From positions 1-64,000 of the forward strand of contig JAFGBU010000008.1 of the NCBI GenBank assembly GCA_016932995.1: a stretch of DNA of 64,000 bases, given 5' to 3'. This DNA comes from Desulfovibrionaceae bacterium (lineage in GTDB: Bacteria; Desulfobacterota; Desulfovibrionia; Desulfovibrionales; Desulfovibrionaceae). The notes under the pieces are model-generated. The model did not search any database and had not been told where the DNA came from. It worked only from the letters and a program-made list of their open reading frames with translations. A program made the translations under genes and the position numbers. Within the stretch, counting starts at the first letter, position 1. Each line of letters opens with the position of its first letter. Positions 53,618 to 62,511 of the stretch are shown in pieces.

Positions 53618-54232
53618 ATGCTTATATCCGAAGGAAAATACCTCAAGCCGAGCAAGAACACCCGGGTCCTGGCCATCCTGGATTCCCTGGCCGGCAACAG
53701 CGGCCTGTCCCAGTTCGAATTGGGCCGCAGGCTCAACCTGAGCGGGGCCATGGTCAACCAGTACCTCAGGCAGCTCCAGGAGAGGGAGCTGGTCAGATTT
53801 TTGCCGGTCAACGGCAAGAGCTACCGCTACGAGCTGACCGCGAGCGGCGAGAGGTCCCGGCGGGAAATGTTTTCCGACTACTCCTCCGAGACCATCAGGC
53901 TGTACACCACGGTCAAGAACTTCGTGCTCCACAAGCTCGATCCCCTGCTGGCCGCGGGCCGAACCAGACTGGCCCTGTTCGGCGCGGCCGAGACCTGCGA
54001 GGTCGTGCTCTCGGCCTTGAAGGGCTCGGAGTTCAAGACCGTGGTCCTTTTGGACAACGACCCGCGCAAGCACGGTCATTATTTCAACGGGCACGTCATC
54101 TCGCCCCCCTGCGTCCTGGAGAACGCGGACTGCGACGCCGTGGTCATCACCTCCTTTGGCAGGCAGGACGAGATTCACCAGCAACTCGAGTCCCTTTGCA
54201 CCACAAGGCGGCTTGACATCGTGAGATTGTGA
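53618..54232 (+). CDS. Winged-helix regulator fused to a Rossmann-like sensor domain
   Basis: 204 residues; ATG at 53618 with GTGAGGA upstream. The N-terminal half is a winged helix (RVLAILDSLAGNSGLSQFELGRRLNLSGAMVNQYLRQLQERELV, residues ~15-60; the recognition helix is NLSGAMVNQYLRQL). The C-terminal half (105-204) is Rossmann-like: RLALFGAAETCEVVL, VVLLDNDPRKHG and DAVVITSFGRQDEI, as in nucleotide-sugar-linked proteins. It probably senses a nucleotide or sugar nucleotide and controls its own operon or glycan genes. It is 1 bp from the NeuB-like gene. Confidence 0.8.
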   Translation: MLISEGKYLKPSKNTRVLAILDSLAGNSGLSQFELGRRLNLSGAMVNQYLRQLQERELVRFLPVNGKSYRYELTASGERSRREMFSDYSSETIRLYTTVKNFVLHKLDPLLAAGRTRLALFGAAETCEVVLSALKGSEFKTVVLLDNDPRKHGHYFNGHVISPPCVLENADCDAVVITSFGRQDEIHQQLESLCTTRRLDIVRL

Positions 54233-54233
54233 G

Positions 54234-55325
54234 ATGAAAGAATTCGGGTCCATGGTCCTGCGCTCGGGAGTCCGTATCGGAAGGGGCAGCCCCTGTTTCG
54301 TGGTCGCCGAGATCGGCAACAACCACCAGGGGCAGTACCCGGTGGCCAGGAAAATGGTCGCCGAGGCCGCCCGGGCCGGAGCGGACGCGGTCAAGTTCCA
54401 GAAGCGGGAGGTCACCGCCCTGCTCACCAGGGCCGGCCGCGAGGCCCCGTACACCGGAAAGAACAGCTTCGGCCCGACCTACGGGGCGCATCGCGCGGCC
54501 CTGGAGCTGGACATGGACGACATGGCCCGGCTCAAGGAGTACGCCGAGTCCCTGGGCCTGGTGTTCTTCGCCTCGGCCTGGGACGCCCCGAGCCTGGACC
54601 AGATCGTGGACCTGGGCGTGGAGCTGCTCAAGATCTGCTCCGCGGACCTGGTCAACGTGCCCCTGCTCAGGCGCTACGCCGAGACCGGCATCCCCACGAT
54701 CCTGTCCACGGGCATGAGTTCGCTGGAGGACATCGACCGGGCGGTGGCCGAGATCAGGCGCTGTCACGACCACCTGGTCCTGTTGCAGTGCAACAGCTCA
54801 TATCCCTGCGCGGACGAACACATCGCCCTGCCGGTCCTGGAGACGCTCAAGGAGCGCTACGGCCTGCCCGTGGGCTACTCCGGCCACGAGCGCGGCATCG
54901 GCCCCAGCGTGGCCTCGGTGGCCCTGGGCGCCTGCGTCATAGAGCGCCACTTCACCCTGGACAAGGACATGCGCGGCACGGACCACAGCGCGTCCCTGGA
55001 CCCCGAGGACCTGACCCGCATGGTGGCCATGGTCCGGGAGGTCGAGAAGGCCATGCTGGTCAAGGGCAAGAAGGTCTTTCCCGAGGAGCAGTGCGCGGCC
55101 AGGAAGCTCAGGAAGGGCATCGTGTTTTCCAGGGACCTGCCCGCCGGACACGTCCTGGCCGAGGCGGACATCATGACCAGGAGCCCGATGATCGGCGTCT
55201 CTCCCCTGCACTGGGACGAGGTCATCGGCGCGACCTTGCGGCGGCCGGTGTCCTGCGAGGAGCCCCTGAGCTGGGAGATTCTGACCCTGGTCGCCCCTGA
55301 CTGCTTCAACGCCGCCCTGTCCTGA
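54234..55325 (+). CDS. neuB: N-acetylneuraminate synthase family protein (NeuB-like, with SAF domain)
   Basis: 363 residues. The NeuB TIM barrel is residues 15-265: VVAEIGNNHQGQYPVARKMV, ADAVKFQKREV, FASAWDAPSL, KICSADLVNVPLL, CNSSYP and GYSGHERGIG. The C-terminal antifreeze-like SAF domain (FSRDLPAGHVLAEADIM, ~295-350) is present. The family condenses PEP with an N-acetyl-hexosamine or related sugar to make a nonulosonic acid. No neuA or neuC is adjacent, so the exact acid (neuraminic, legionaminic, pseudaminic) is open. It is co-transcribed with the winged-helix regulator gene under sigma-54. Confidence 0.9.
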   Translation: MKEFGSMVLRSGVRIGRGSPCFVVAEIGNNHQGQYPVARKMVAEAARAGADAVKFQKREVTALLTRAGREAPYTGKNSFGPTYGAHRAALELDMDDMARLKEYAESLGLVFFASAWDAPSLDQIVDLGVELLKICSADLVNVPLLRRYAETGIPTILSTGMSSLEDIDRAVAEIRRCHDHLVLLQCNSSYPCADEHIALPVLETLKERYGLPVGYSGHERGIGPSVASVALGACVIERHFTLDKDMRGTDHSASLDPEDLTRMVAMVREVEKAMLVKGKKVFPEEQCAARKLRKGIVFSRDLPAGHVLAEADIMTRSPMIGVSPLHWDEVIGATLRRPVSCEEPLSWEILTLVAPDCFNAALS

Positions 55326-55565
55326 GCCCGCGCGGCCCAGGGCCGCTTCCGCCGATCCGGCCGCTCCCGTGATCAGGGCGCGGCCTGGGCCCGTCTTTTG
55401 GTTGATTGATTTTACGTTCTTGCAACCATTTGCAATATAATATTTTTGATTGCGCGCACGGTCTTTGCCGGGCCGCCGGGCAAGCCTTTGGACAGCCGGA
55501 CGGACCCTGCGGCCGGGCGTCAGCGGTCCCGGCGTCCGCGGTTGTGTTTCTGGACCGCGGGGATT
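55326..55565. other. Intergenic region before the HD-GYP gene
   Basis: 240 bp. The first half is GC-rich; the second is AT-rich and holds the TATAAT promoter and two TTGCAA palindromes. A TTG at 55446 could open a longer frame, but its extra residues look non-coding. Confidence 0.45.
55411..55441 (+). promoter_or_regulatory. Promoter of the HD-GYP gene with tandem TTGCAA operator
   Basis: TATAAT (55436-55441) is perfect; the -35 candidate TTTACG (55411-55416) is 4 of 6 with a long 19-base spacer. TTGCAA, itself a palindrome, occurs at 55420-55425 and 55430-55435, ten bases apart and abutting the -10 box. This suggests activator or repressor binding in one helical turn. Confidence 0.55.
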
Positions 55566-56882
55566 ATGTTTATGAATATGAGCGGCGCGCGCATACCCGA
55601 GTACCGGGTCCTGGTCGAGCACCTCTGCCCGGGCGTGTTCATCCGTCTGGAGAGGCAAAACTGGTTCGACCACCCGTTTCTGTTCAACAGCTTCAAGATC
55701 CGGGACCAGAACCAGATCGAGGCCCTCAAGCTCTTGGGCATCGAGGAGGTCATCTGCGTGCCGGAGAAGAGCGACTGCCTGCCGAACCGCAGGCCGGCCG
55801 CGGAGACCGCGGCCCCGCCCGAGACCGAGGCCGCCCCCCCGGCCGAGGCCGCGGAGACGCCGTCCTCCGGGCCCATCGACAGGCTTTGGGAGATCAAGAA
55901 GGAGCGCATCAGGCGGCTCCAGCTCAAGAAGAAGCGCATCTTCGAGTGCGAGGAGCGCTACGCCTCGTCCACCAGGGCCATCGACGCCATGACCCGCGAG
56001 CTTTTGAGGGGCAAGGCCCATAGCCTGGCCCAGGCCCTGGAGCTGGTCGAGGCCCTTTCCGGACGGTTTTTGTCCGACACCGAGTCCACGATCCATCTGA
56101 TCAACGTCATGTCCCCTGAGGAGAACATCTATTCCCACGCCCTGAACGTCTGCGTCCTGTCCATGATCCTGGGCAACGAGGCCGGGCTCGGCGAAAGGGA
56201 CATGGTCGTCTTGGGCATGGGCGCGCTGTTCCACGACATCGGCGAGGCGCGCATAGAGAAGAAGGTCCTGCGCAAGAGGGGCGCGCTGACCAGGGCCGAG
56301 CAGGCCCTGGTCAGGATGCACCCCCAGTACGGGACCGAGATGCTCAGCGGCCTTTCCGGATTTCCGGAAAGGGCCTTGCGGATCGTGGCCGAGCACCACG
56401 AGTGCTGCGACGGCAGCGGCTATCCCCTGGGCCTCAAGCGCCCGGACATAGACCCCCTGGCCAGGATGGCGGCCATTGCCAACGCCTACGACCGGCACTG
56501 CAACCACCCGGACCCGGACCAGTCCCTGACCCCGTACCTGGCCCTGTCCTGCATGTTCACCCAGCAGAAGGCCATCTTCGACAAGGAGCTCTTGTCCCTG
56601 TTCATCCGCTGCCTGGGCGTGTACCCGCCGGGCACCGTGGTCCAGCTCTCGGACGGGGCCATCGGCATGGTCCTGTCGACCAATCCCCAGAACCAGCTCA
56701 AGCCCAGCCTGGTGGTCTACGACCCCGAGATACCCAGGAAGGAGGCCCTGGTCGTGGACCTGGTCGAGGAGCCGGACCTGAAGGTGGAGAAGAGCATCCG
56801 GCCCTCGCACCTGCCGCGCGAGATATTCGAGTACCTGAACCCCAGGACCCGGATCAGCTACTACCTGGACCCGGCCCAGTAG
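55566..56882 (+). CDS. HD-GYP domain cyclic-di-GMP phosphodiesterase
   Basis: 438 residues. N-terminal DUF3391-like region (residues ~10-60, RIPEYRVLVEHLCPGVFIRL). A proline/alanine-rich acidic linker (~75-105) and a coiled coil (110-150) follow. The HD-GYP domain has HALNVCVLSMIL, FHDIGEARI (His223-Asp224) and HHECCDGSGYP (His277-His278 ... Gly285-Tyr286-Pro287). The usual FHDIGK lysine is glutamate here. It should hydrolyse c-di-GMP. It converges on the hybrid kinase gene with a 29-bp overlap. The start is ambiguous among ATGs at 55566, 55572 and 55578. Confidence 0.88.
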   Translation: MFMNMSGARIPEYRVLVEHLCPGVFIRLERQNWFDHPFLFNSFKIRDQNQIEALKLLGIEEVICVPEKSDCLPNRRPAAETAAPPETEAAPPAEAAETPSSGPIDRLWEIKKERIRRLQLKKKRIFECEERYASSTRAIDAMTRELLRGKAHSLAQALELVEALSGRFLSDTESTIHLINVMSPEENIYSHALNVCVLSMILGNEAGLGERDMVVLGMGALFHDIGEARIEKKVLRKRGALTRAEQALVRMHPQYGTEMLSGLSGFPERALRIVAEHHECCDGSGYPLGLKRPDIDPLARMAAIANAYDRHCNHPDPDQSLTPYLALSCMFTQQKAIFDKELLSLFIRCLGVYPPGTVVQLSDGAIGMVLSTNPQNQLKPSLVVYDPEIPRKEALVVDLVEEPDLKVEKSIRPSHLPREIFEYLNPRTRISYYLDPAQ

Positions 56883-59043
56883 GGCCGCCCGGCCTCCGCT
56901 CCCCGGACCTGTCCTGGTCCGGGTTGAGCAGCCTGGCTATGCTCTCGATGAGCTCGTGCTTCAAGATGGGCTTCATGACGAAGTCGCTGACGCCCATGGA
57001 GCGGATGCGCTCGTAGGACGCGGCCTCGCTGAACCCGGTGCACAGGATGATCGGGATGTCCGGCCGGATCTTGAGTATCTCCTGGGCCAGCTCCAGGCCG
57101 GTCATGTTCGGCATGTACTGGTCGGTGACCACCAGGTCGAAGTCCTCGGGCCTGAACCTGAAGGCCTCCAGGGCCTCGACGCTGCTGGTCCTGGCCACGA
57201 CCTCGAAGCCGAAGCCGGTAAGCATCTCCTGGCCGATGTCCACCAGGGGCTTTTCGTCGTCCACGAACAGGACCTTGCCCTGGGAGGGCACAAGGACCGG
57301 CCTGGGCGGCAGGGCGGGCCTTTTCAGGCCCGCGGCCTTGGGCAGGAAGACGTGGAACTCCGAGCCCTTGCCCGGCTCGCTGCGGACCGTGACCGCGCCG
57401 CCGTGGCTCTTGACGATGCCGTGGACCACGGCCAGGCCCATGCCCGTGCCCTCGCCGGGCTTCTTGGTGCTGAAGAAGGGGTCGAATATCCGGTCCAGGA
57501 CCTCCTGGTCCATGCCGTGGCCGGTGTCGCTTATGGTCAGCCTCAGGTACCAGCGGCCCTGGCCGAGCTCGGCCGGGGGCTGGACCTCGTCCTGCTCGCC
57601 CACGTCGGCCAGGGTCACGCCGAGCCGGCCGCCGGACCCCTTCATGGCGTGGGCCGCGTTGGCGCACAGGTTGAGCAGTATCTGGTGGACCTGGGTCGGG
57701 TCCGCGGTGATCCCGTCGTCCTTGGCCGTGATCCTGGTCTCGATCTCGATGTCCACCGGCAGGCTGGCCCTGAGCAGCTTGAGGGCCTCCTTTATCAGGG
57801 GCGCGGCCTTCAGGCTGCGGCGCTCCTGGGGGCCCTGGCGGCTGAAGTTGAGGATCTGGTTGACCAGGTCCCTGGCCCGGTTGCCGGCCCTGATGATCTC
57901 GTCCACCCGCCTGCCCAGGCCCGTGCCCTTGTCCGCGCCCTCGCGGATGATCTCCGCGTAGCCCATGATCACGCCCAGGATGTTGTTGAAGTCGTGGGCG
58001 ATGCCCCCGGCCAGGGTGCCCAGGGCCTCCATCTTCTGGGCCAGGCGCAGCTGCTCCTCCAGCCTCTTGCGCTCGGTGATGTCGAAGAAGTAGCCCCGGA
58101 TCTCCTCGACCCCCCGGCCGTCGTCCCGGATCGCGGCCTCGCAGCTGCACAGGGCGAGCACCTTGTCCCGGCCGCGCCCAAAGGAGGTCTCCAGGTTCTC
58201 TATCCTGCCCCGGGCCTTGACCATCTCCAGGACGGCCGCGCCCGGCGGGGACTCAAGCCCGGGGCCGAAGACCTCGAAGGCCCTGGCCTCCTCCTGGCCC
58301 GGGAACCCGAACATCCGGGCGAATGCGTTGTTGCAGGACAGTATCCTGCCCTGGGCGTCGGCCACGAAGTTGCCGGCCACGTCCTCCTCGAAGAGCAGCC
58401 GGTACTTTTCCTCGCTGGCCCGCAGGTCCTGCAGGACCTTGATCCTCTGGTCTATGTCCCGCCTGAGCTTGCGGTTGGCCTGGTCGAGGTCCCTGGTCCG
58501 GGCCTCGACCTTCTGGGCCAGGGTCTGGTTGAGCTCGCGCAGGCGGCATTCCGCGTCCCACTTGCTGCACAGGGACAGGGCCAGCTGCCTGAGCTCCTGG
58601 GGCCGGAAGGGCTTCTGGAGGTAGAGCAGCTTTTCCGGGGGCGGGATCCTCAGGTTCAGCTCGTTTAAGGTCACGTCGGTGTAGGCCGTGGCCATGACGA
58701 TCTCGATGTTCGGGTCCAGCTCCCGGATGCGTTCCGCGGTCCAGACCCCGTCCCTGCCCGAGGCCAGGCGCACGTCTATCAGGGCCACGGCGAACGGCCG
58801 GCCCTGGTCGATGGAGTCCTGCACGGCCCGGACCGCCTCTTCGGCCTCGGCGAACAGGCTGAGGTCGAAGGAGGCGTACTCCCGGCCGACCGGGCCGCTT
58901 GGGGCCCCGCCCTCGGAGAACAGCGCCTCCAGGGTGGCGGGCACCTCGCGTTCCAGGCACAGGATGTCCCGGTAGAGTGTGCGCATCGCCCTTTCGTCGT
59001 CCAGGGCCAGGATGCGGTAGGTGGGGATGTTTTCGCCGGGCAA
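56854..59043 (-). CDS. Hybrid sensor histidine kinase (REC-PAS-HisKA-HATPase-REC)
   Basis: 729 residues from a TTG at 59043 with GGAGAAG upstream; longer frames lack coding character. First [23 protein letters not shown] with [10 protein letters not shown] (phosphoacceptor Asp). Coiled-coil linker ~180-225. PAS domain ~235-360. His[18 protein letters not shown]. HATPase: [35 protein letters not shown] and [13 protein letters not shown]. Second REC at ~610-720 ([24 protein letters not shown]). No transmembrane segment, so it is cytosolic and probably receives its signal through the first REC or PAS. Its 3' end overlaps the HD-GYP gene, which hints at a shared c-di-GMP circuit. Confidence 0.9.
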   Translation of the reverse strand: MPGENIPTYRILALDDERAMRTLYRDILCLEREVPATLEALFSEGGAPSGPVGREYASFDLSLFAEAEEAVRAVQDSIDQGRPFAVALIDVRLASGRDGVWTAERIRELDPNIEIVMATAYTDVTLNELNLRIPPPEKLLYLQKPFRPQELRQLALSLCSKWDAECRLRELNQTLAQKVEARTRDLDQANRKLRRDIDQRIKVLQDLRASEEKYRLLFEEDVAGNFVADAQGRILSCNNAFARMFGFPGQEEARAFEVFGPGLESPPGAAVLEMVKARGRIENLETSFGRGRDKVLALCSCEAAIRDDGRGVEEIRGYFFDITERKRLEEQLRLAQKMEALGTLAGGIAHDFNNILGVIMGYAEIIREGADKGTGLGRRVDEIIRAGNRARDLVNQILNFSRQGPQERRSLKAAPLIKEALKLLRASLPVDIEIETRITAKDDGITADPTQVHQILLNLCANAAHAMKGSGGRLGVTLADVGEQDEVQPPAELGQGRWYLRLTISDTGHGMDQEVLDRIFDPFFSTKKPGEGTGMGLAVVHGIVKSHGGAVTVRSEPGKGSEFHVFLPKAAGLKRPALPPRPVLVPSQGKVLFVDDEKPLVDIGQEMLTGFGFEVVARTSSVEALEAFRFRPEDFDLVVTDQYMPNMTGLELAQEILKIRPDIPIILCTGFSEAASYERIRSMGVSDFVMKPILKHELIESIARLLNPDQDRSGERRPGGPTGPGPGSS

Positions 59044-59067
59044 GTCGCTTCTCCGCGGGGCGCGGGT

Positions 59068-59089
59068 CCGGGACCCGACGGGGTCCCGG
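59068..59089 (-). promoter_or_regulatory. Hairpin in the kinase leader
   Basis: The arms CCGGGACCC and GGGTCCCGG form a perfect 9-bp stem with a 4-base loop, about 25 bases before the TTG start on the minus strand. There is no T-run, so it is probably a leader structure. Confidence 0.45.
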
Positions 59090-59160
59090 CCTTCCGCAGG
59101 CCCTGTGTCGCGGCCAATATATTTTAATCGGGCAAAAAAAGGAAGGAAGCCCGGGGAAGC

Positions 59161-59207
59161 CGACGTCCCCGTCCGGCGAGGGTCTTGATTGCCGGACGGG
59201 GACGTCG
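59161..59207 (-). terminator. 17-bp perfect inverted repeat after the tad operon
   Basis: CGACGTCCCCGTCCGGC (59161-59177) and its exact complement (59191-59207) flank a 13-base loop. On the minus strand it lies about 25 bases after the stop of the TPR-SPOR gene, with a TTTTTTT run (59140-59134) about 20 bases further on. It probably terminates or protects the tad transcript. Confidence 0.65.
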
Positions 59208-59231
59208 AGCGGGGGCGGGCGTCAGGGGGCA

Positions 59232-60533
59232 TCAGATGGCTTTTTCCCGATCGTCCCAGGGCTGGTCCGCGCCGGGCAGGGCGCAGATCATGGCCCGTTC
59301 AAGGCCCAGGGTTTGGATCACCCTGGGCCGGTCGTCCCTGGCCTTGGCCGTGTCCCGGTACTCGCCGACCAGGACCCGGAACCAGACGCCCTTTGCCGCC
59401 AGGTCGACCCTGCGGATGTGGGCGACGAAGCCCTTTTCGCTCAGGGTCCGGCAATGCCTTCGGGCGTCTTTCGGGTCCTGCCAGGAGCTGACGTGCACGC
59501 CGTAGCGCGCGGGCTCCTGGGCCTTGGGCGGGGAGTTGGCCGGCCTGACCGGGACGGGCGGGTCGCCCTGTGTGGCGCTCGGCCGAGGGCTAGGCGGGGA
59601 AACCGCTGGGGGAGCGGCTTTCGGGGTGTCCCCGGTCAGGCCGGCCTGGCGGAACTGGGCCGCCAATCTGGCTCGCTTGAGGTTTTCAAAGGCCTTTGAG
59701 TAATAGGCCGGCGAGGTCTCGATGGCCTTCTCGAAGCAGGTCACGGCCTTGCCGGCCTGTCCCTGGACCAGGAACAGGTAGCCGAGGTTGTTGTAGGCCT
59801 TGGCCTCGTCCCCGCCGTATCTGAAGGCCTCCAGGGCCTCCTGGTGGCGGCCGATCCTGAACAGGGCCAGGCCCAGGTTGTTGTAGGTCTTGCTGTCGCC
59901 CTGCCCGGCCCGCACGGCCTGGTGCAGGACCTCGGCCGCGGTCTGGTACTCGCCGCGCATGATGTGCGAAAGGCCCAGGTTGTTGAGCGTCTCGGCGTGT
60001 CCCGGGTTGGGCGCGGGGTTGAGCGAGAGGGCGGTCTTGAACTCGCTCACCGCCTGGTCGTACTCCCCGTGCTGGTTGTGCAGGATGCCCAGCAGGTCGT
60101 GGGTCTTCCACAGCCCGGGATCGGACTCCAGGGCCCTGAGCAGGTGCGCCCTGGCCTCCTCGGCCAGCCCGGCCCTGAAGTACACGGCCCCGGCGCACTC
60201 GTTGGCCAGGGCGTGGTCCGGATGTGTTTCCAGGACCTGGCGGAACTCGCGCAGGGCCATGTCGTCCAGGTTCCTGGAAAGCAGCAGCGCGCCCTTGGCC
60301 ACCCGCAGGTCCGGGTTGTCCGGGTCCTTGAGGATGGCCTTGTTGTACTGGACAAAGGCCAGCTCGGGGTTGCCCTGCCGGATGAGGGCCTCGGCCCTGG
60401 CCGCGTGCTGGGCCGCGGTGGCGCCGGGATCGTCCCGGTCCGCGTCGAGCCCGGCCACGGCCCCGGTCCGCGCCGAGCAGCCCGCAAGGGCCAGGACCAG
60501 AAACGCCGTCAGGCAGATGAGTTTGCGGGACAT
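59232..60533 (-). CDS. Lipoprotein with TPR repeats and SPOR domain, TadD-like
   Basis: 433 residues. A lipobox (LVLALAGC) gives a predicted lipidated Cys19. About seven TPR units cover 40-285 (for example PELAFVQYNKAILKDPDNPD and SKTYNNLGLALFRIGRHQEALEAF). A proline-rich linker (~310-345) leads to a C-terminal SPOR domain (YGVHVSSWQDPKDARRHCRTL ... FRVLVGEY) that binds denuded peptidoglycan. In tad loci the TPR lipoprotein TadD helps assemble the secretin; the SPOR domain is an extra feature that may localise it at the septum. It follows tadC by 21 bp. Confidence 0.85.
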   Translation of the reverse strand: MSRKLICLTAFLVLALAGCSARTGAVAGLDADRDDPGATAAQHAARAEALIRQGNPELAFVQYNKAILKDPDNPDLRVAKGALLLSRNLDDMALREFRQVLETHPDHALANECAGAVYFRAGLAEEARAHLLRALESDPGLWKTHDLLGILHNQHGEYDQAVSEFKTALSLNPAPNPGHAETLNNLGLSHIMRGEYQTAAEVLHQAVRAGQGDSKTYNNLGLALFRIGRHQEALEAFRYGGDEAKAYNNLGYLFLVQGQAGKAVTCFEKAIETSPAYYSKAFENLKRARLAAQFRQAGLTGDTPKAAPPAVSPPSPRPSATQGDPPVPVRPANSPPKAQEPARYGVHVSSWQDPKDARRHCRTLSEKGFVAHIRRVDLAAKGVWFRVLVGEYRDTAKARDDRPRVIQTLGLERAMICALPGADQPWDDREKAI

Positions 60534-60554
60534 GGCCTCCTCCTTTGCCCGGGC

Positions 60555-61520
60555 TCACTTCAACCGGGCGAAGACATCCATGAGCTGTATGGCGCCCGGG
60601 CCCATGATGACCACGAAGAGCGCGGGCAGGATGAAGAGTATCAAGGGTATCAGGAGCTTGACCGGGAGCTTGGCGGCCTTTTCCTCGGCCCTCTGGTAGC
60701 GCTTGGTGCGCAGGGTCTCGGAGTAGATGCGCAGGGTCCTGGCCACGCTGATGCCGAACACGTCGGCCTGGCTTATCAGGGTCACCAGGTTGTTCAGGTC
60801 CTCGAGATCGGCCCGCAGGGCCAGGGCCCGCAGGGCCTCCTGCCGGTTCTTCCCGGCGCGCAGCTCCAGGGTCAGCAGGGTCAGCTCCTCGCTCAGCCGC
60901 GGGCCGGACAGCCTGGTCTCCTGGCTGACCCTCTGCAGGGCCTGGTCCAGGCCCATGCCCGCCTCCACGCTGACCACCAGAAGGTCCAGGGCGTCGGGCA
61001 GCTCCTCGAGCAGGGTCTGCTTTCTCTTGGCCGTGCGCCGGGAGCGCCAGGCATTGGGCAGGTAGCAGCCCATGGCGGCCAGAAAGATCGCGCAGACCAG
61101 GGTCCAGGTCAGGGACAGGTTCGGGAAAAAGGCCCAGCGCGCGAACAGGGCCGCCCCGCCGAGGCCGGCCGTGAGCAGGGCCTTGAGCCCCTGGAACAGA
61201 AAGGCCGCGCCCCGGCCGCGCAGCCCGGCCCGGATCAGGGCCAGGCGCTCCTGGTCGAGCTTGTCCTGGCCCTTGGGCCCGAAGCGCCTGCCGAGCCTGT
61301 TCATCAGGCCCGAGAGCGCGTTCATGGCCGGGGCCAGGAGCCCGGACAGACCGCGGCCCTCGGCCCGGCCCGAAGGCCCCGGGTCCTTGCCCATCCTGTC
61401 CCGCAGGCGGTCGACGCGGCCGGCGTTGTTCAGCAGGCCCATGACCCCGGCGCAGACCAGCAGGGCGGAGCAAAAGGCCAGTCCCGCGACCAGAAGCTGT
61501 ATGATTGTCCGTGAGGCCAT
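60555..61520 (-). CDS. tadC: Tad pilus inner-membrane protein TadC (GspF family)
   Basis: 321 residues. One N-terminal helix, a central pair and a C-terminal pair of hydrophobic segments surround the GspF-type cytosolic domain with ELPDALDLLVVSVEAGMGLDQALQRVS (near 165) and ISQADVFGISVARTLRIYSETLRTKRYQRAEEKAAK (near 250). With TadB it forms the platform that the TadA ATPase acts on to assemble Flp pilin. It is 12 bp after tadB. Confidence 0.92.
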   Translation of the reverse strand: MASRTIIQLLVAGLAFCSALLVCAGVMGLLNNAGRVDRLRDRMGKDPGPSGRAEGRGLSGLLAPAMNALSGLMNRLGRRFGPKGQDKLDQERLALIRAGLRGRGAAFLFQGLKALLTAGLGGAALFARWAFFPNLSLTWTLVCAIFLAAMGCYLPNAWRSRRTAKRKQTLLEELPDALDLLVVSVEAGMGLDQALQRVSQETRLSGPRLSEELTLLTLELRAGKNRQEALRALALRADLEDLNNLVTLISQADVFGISVARTLRIYSETLRTKRYQRAEEKAAKLPVKLLIPLILFILPALFVVIMGPGAIQLMDVFARLK

Positions 61521-61532
61521 GTCCCGCTCCGC

Positions 61533-62495
61533 TCAGACCTTGATCTTTATCAGCCGCTTTATGGCCAGGGCCCCCAGGGACATGGAGGCCAGGGCGCTGC
61601 CCAGCAGGCCCCGGCCGATGGCGGTCTGGGTCAGGGGGCGCATGTATTCGGCGTTGATCAGATAAAGGGCCAGGGCGACGACAAAGGGCAGGGCCAGGAG
61701 GATGACCGCGGACAGCCTGCCCTCGGCCGAGAGCACCCGGACCCGGCCCTGGAGCCGGAAGCGCTCGCGGATGAGCTGGGCGATGTTGCCGACTATCTCG
61801 GCCAGGTTGCCGCCGGTCTCGCGCTGGATGTTCACGGACACGGTGAAGTACTTGAGGTCCGGGCAGTCCACGCGCGCGACCAGGTTCTCCATGGCCCGGC
61901 CCACGTCGACCCCGAAGTTGATCTCGTCCAGGGTCGCGGCGAACTCCGGGCCCAGGGGGTCGCCGTACTCGTCCGCGGCCATGCGCATGCCGCCCCCGAA
62001 GGTGTGCCCGGCCTTGAGCGCCCGGGCCATGAGGTCCAGGGCCTCGGGGAGCTGGCGCTCGAACGCGGCCATCCGCTTGGTCTTGCGCCGCTTAAGCCAG
62101 ACAAAGGGCGCGGCCCCGGCCGCGAGCCCGGCCCCGAGCGCGGCCAGACAGGGGCCGAAAAAGGCCTGGACCGGGTAGTAGGCGGCCAGGAACAAGAGGC
62201 CCGAGAGCAGGACGTAGACCCCCGAGGCCCCGGGCGAGCGGCCCTGGCGGATGACCAGGTCCAGGCGCCTGGCCCAGGCCTTGCGGGCCAGGAACCTGTT
62301 CAGCCAGGGCACCTCGCTCAAGGATTGACGGCGGCGCACGTCCGCGGGCGGGCCGAAGTCACTGGGGATCGCGGCCCCGAGCCGGTCCCGGACCCGCCTC
62401 TGGCCCCGGCCGGCCAGGCCGGACAAAAGGTCCATGAGCCCGCTCAGCAGGAGGAAGGTCACCAGGACCACGACCAGGCTCATCATGATCTTCAA
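61533..62495 (-). CDS. tadB: Tad pilus inner-membrane protein TadB (GspF family)
   Basis: 320 residues. An N-terminal membrane helix, two central helices (~95-135) and two C-terminal helices. GspF signature: RQLPEALDLMARALKAGHTFGGGMRMAADEYGDP near 148 and GGNLAEIVGNIAQLIRERF near 235. It pairs with TadC in the Flp pilus platform. It lies 16 bp after tadA. Confidence 0.92.
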   Translation of the reverse strand: MKIMMSLVVVLVTFLLLSGLMDLLSGLAGRGQRRVRDRLGAAIPSDFGPPADVRRRQSLSEVPWLNRFLARKAWARRLDLVIRQGRSPGASGVYVLLSGLLFLAAYYPVQAFFGPCLAALGAGLAAGAAPFVWLKRRKTKRMAAFERQLPEALDLMARALKAGHTFGGGMRMAADEYGDPLGPEFAATLDEINFGVDVGRAMENLVARVDCPDLKYFTVSVNIQRETGGNLAEIVGNIAQLIRERFRLQGRVRVLSAEGRLSAVILLALPFVVALALYLINAEYMRPLTQTAIGRGLLGSALASMSLGALAIKRLIKIKV

Positions 62496-62511
62496 GTCCG
62501 CCTCCCCTGCC

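Larger units (their letters stand above)
59044..59231. other. Gap between the histidine kinase and tad operon genes
   Basis: 188 bp. Reading the minus strand, it holds the tad operon inverted repeat, a T7 run, an AT-rich stretch (TTAAAATATATTGG) that could hold the kinase promoter, and a 9-bp hairpin just upstream of the kinase start. Confidence 0.5.
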
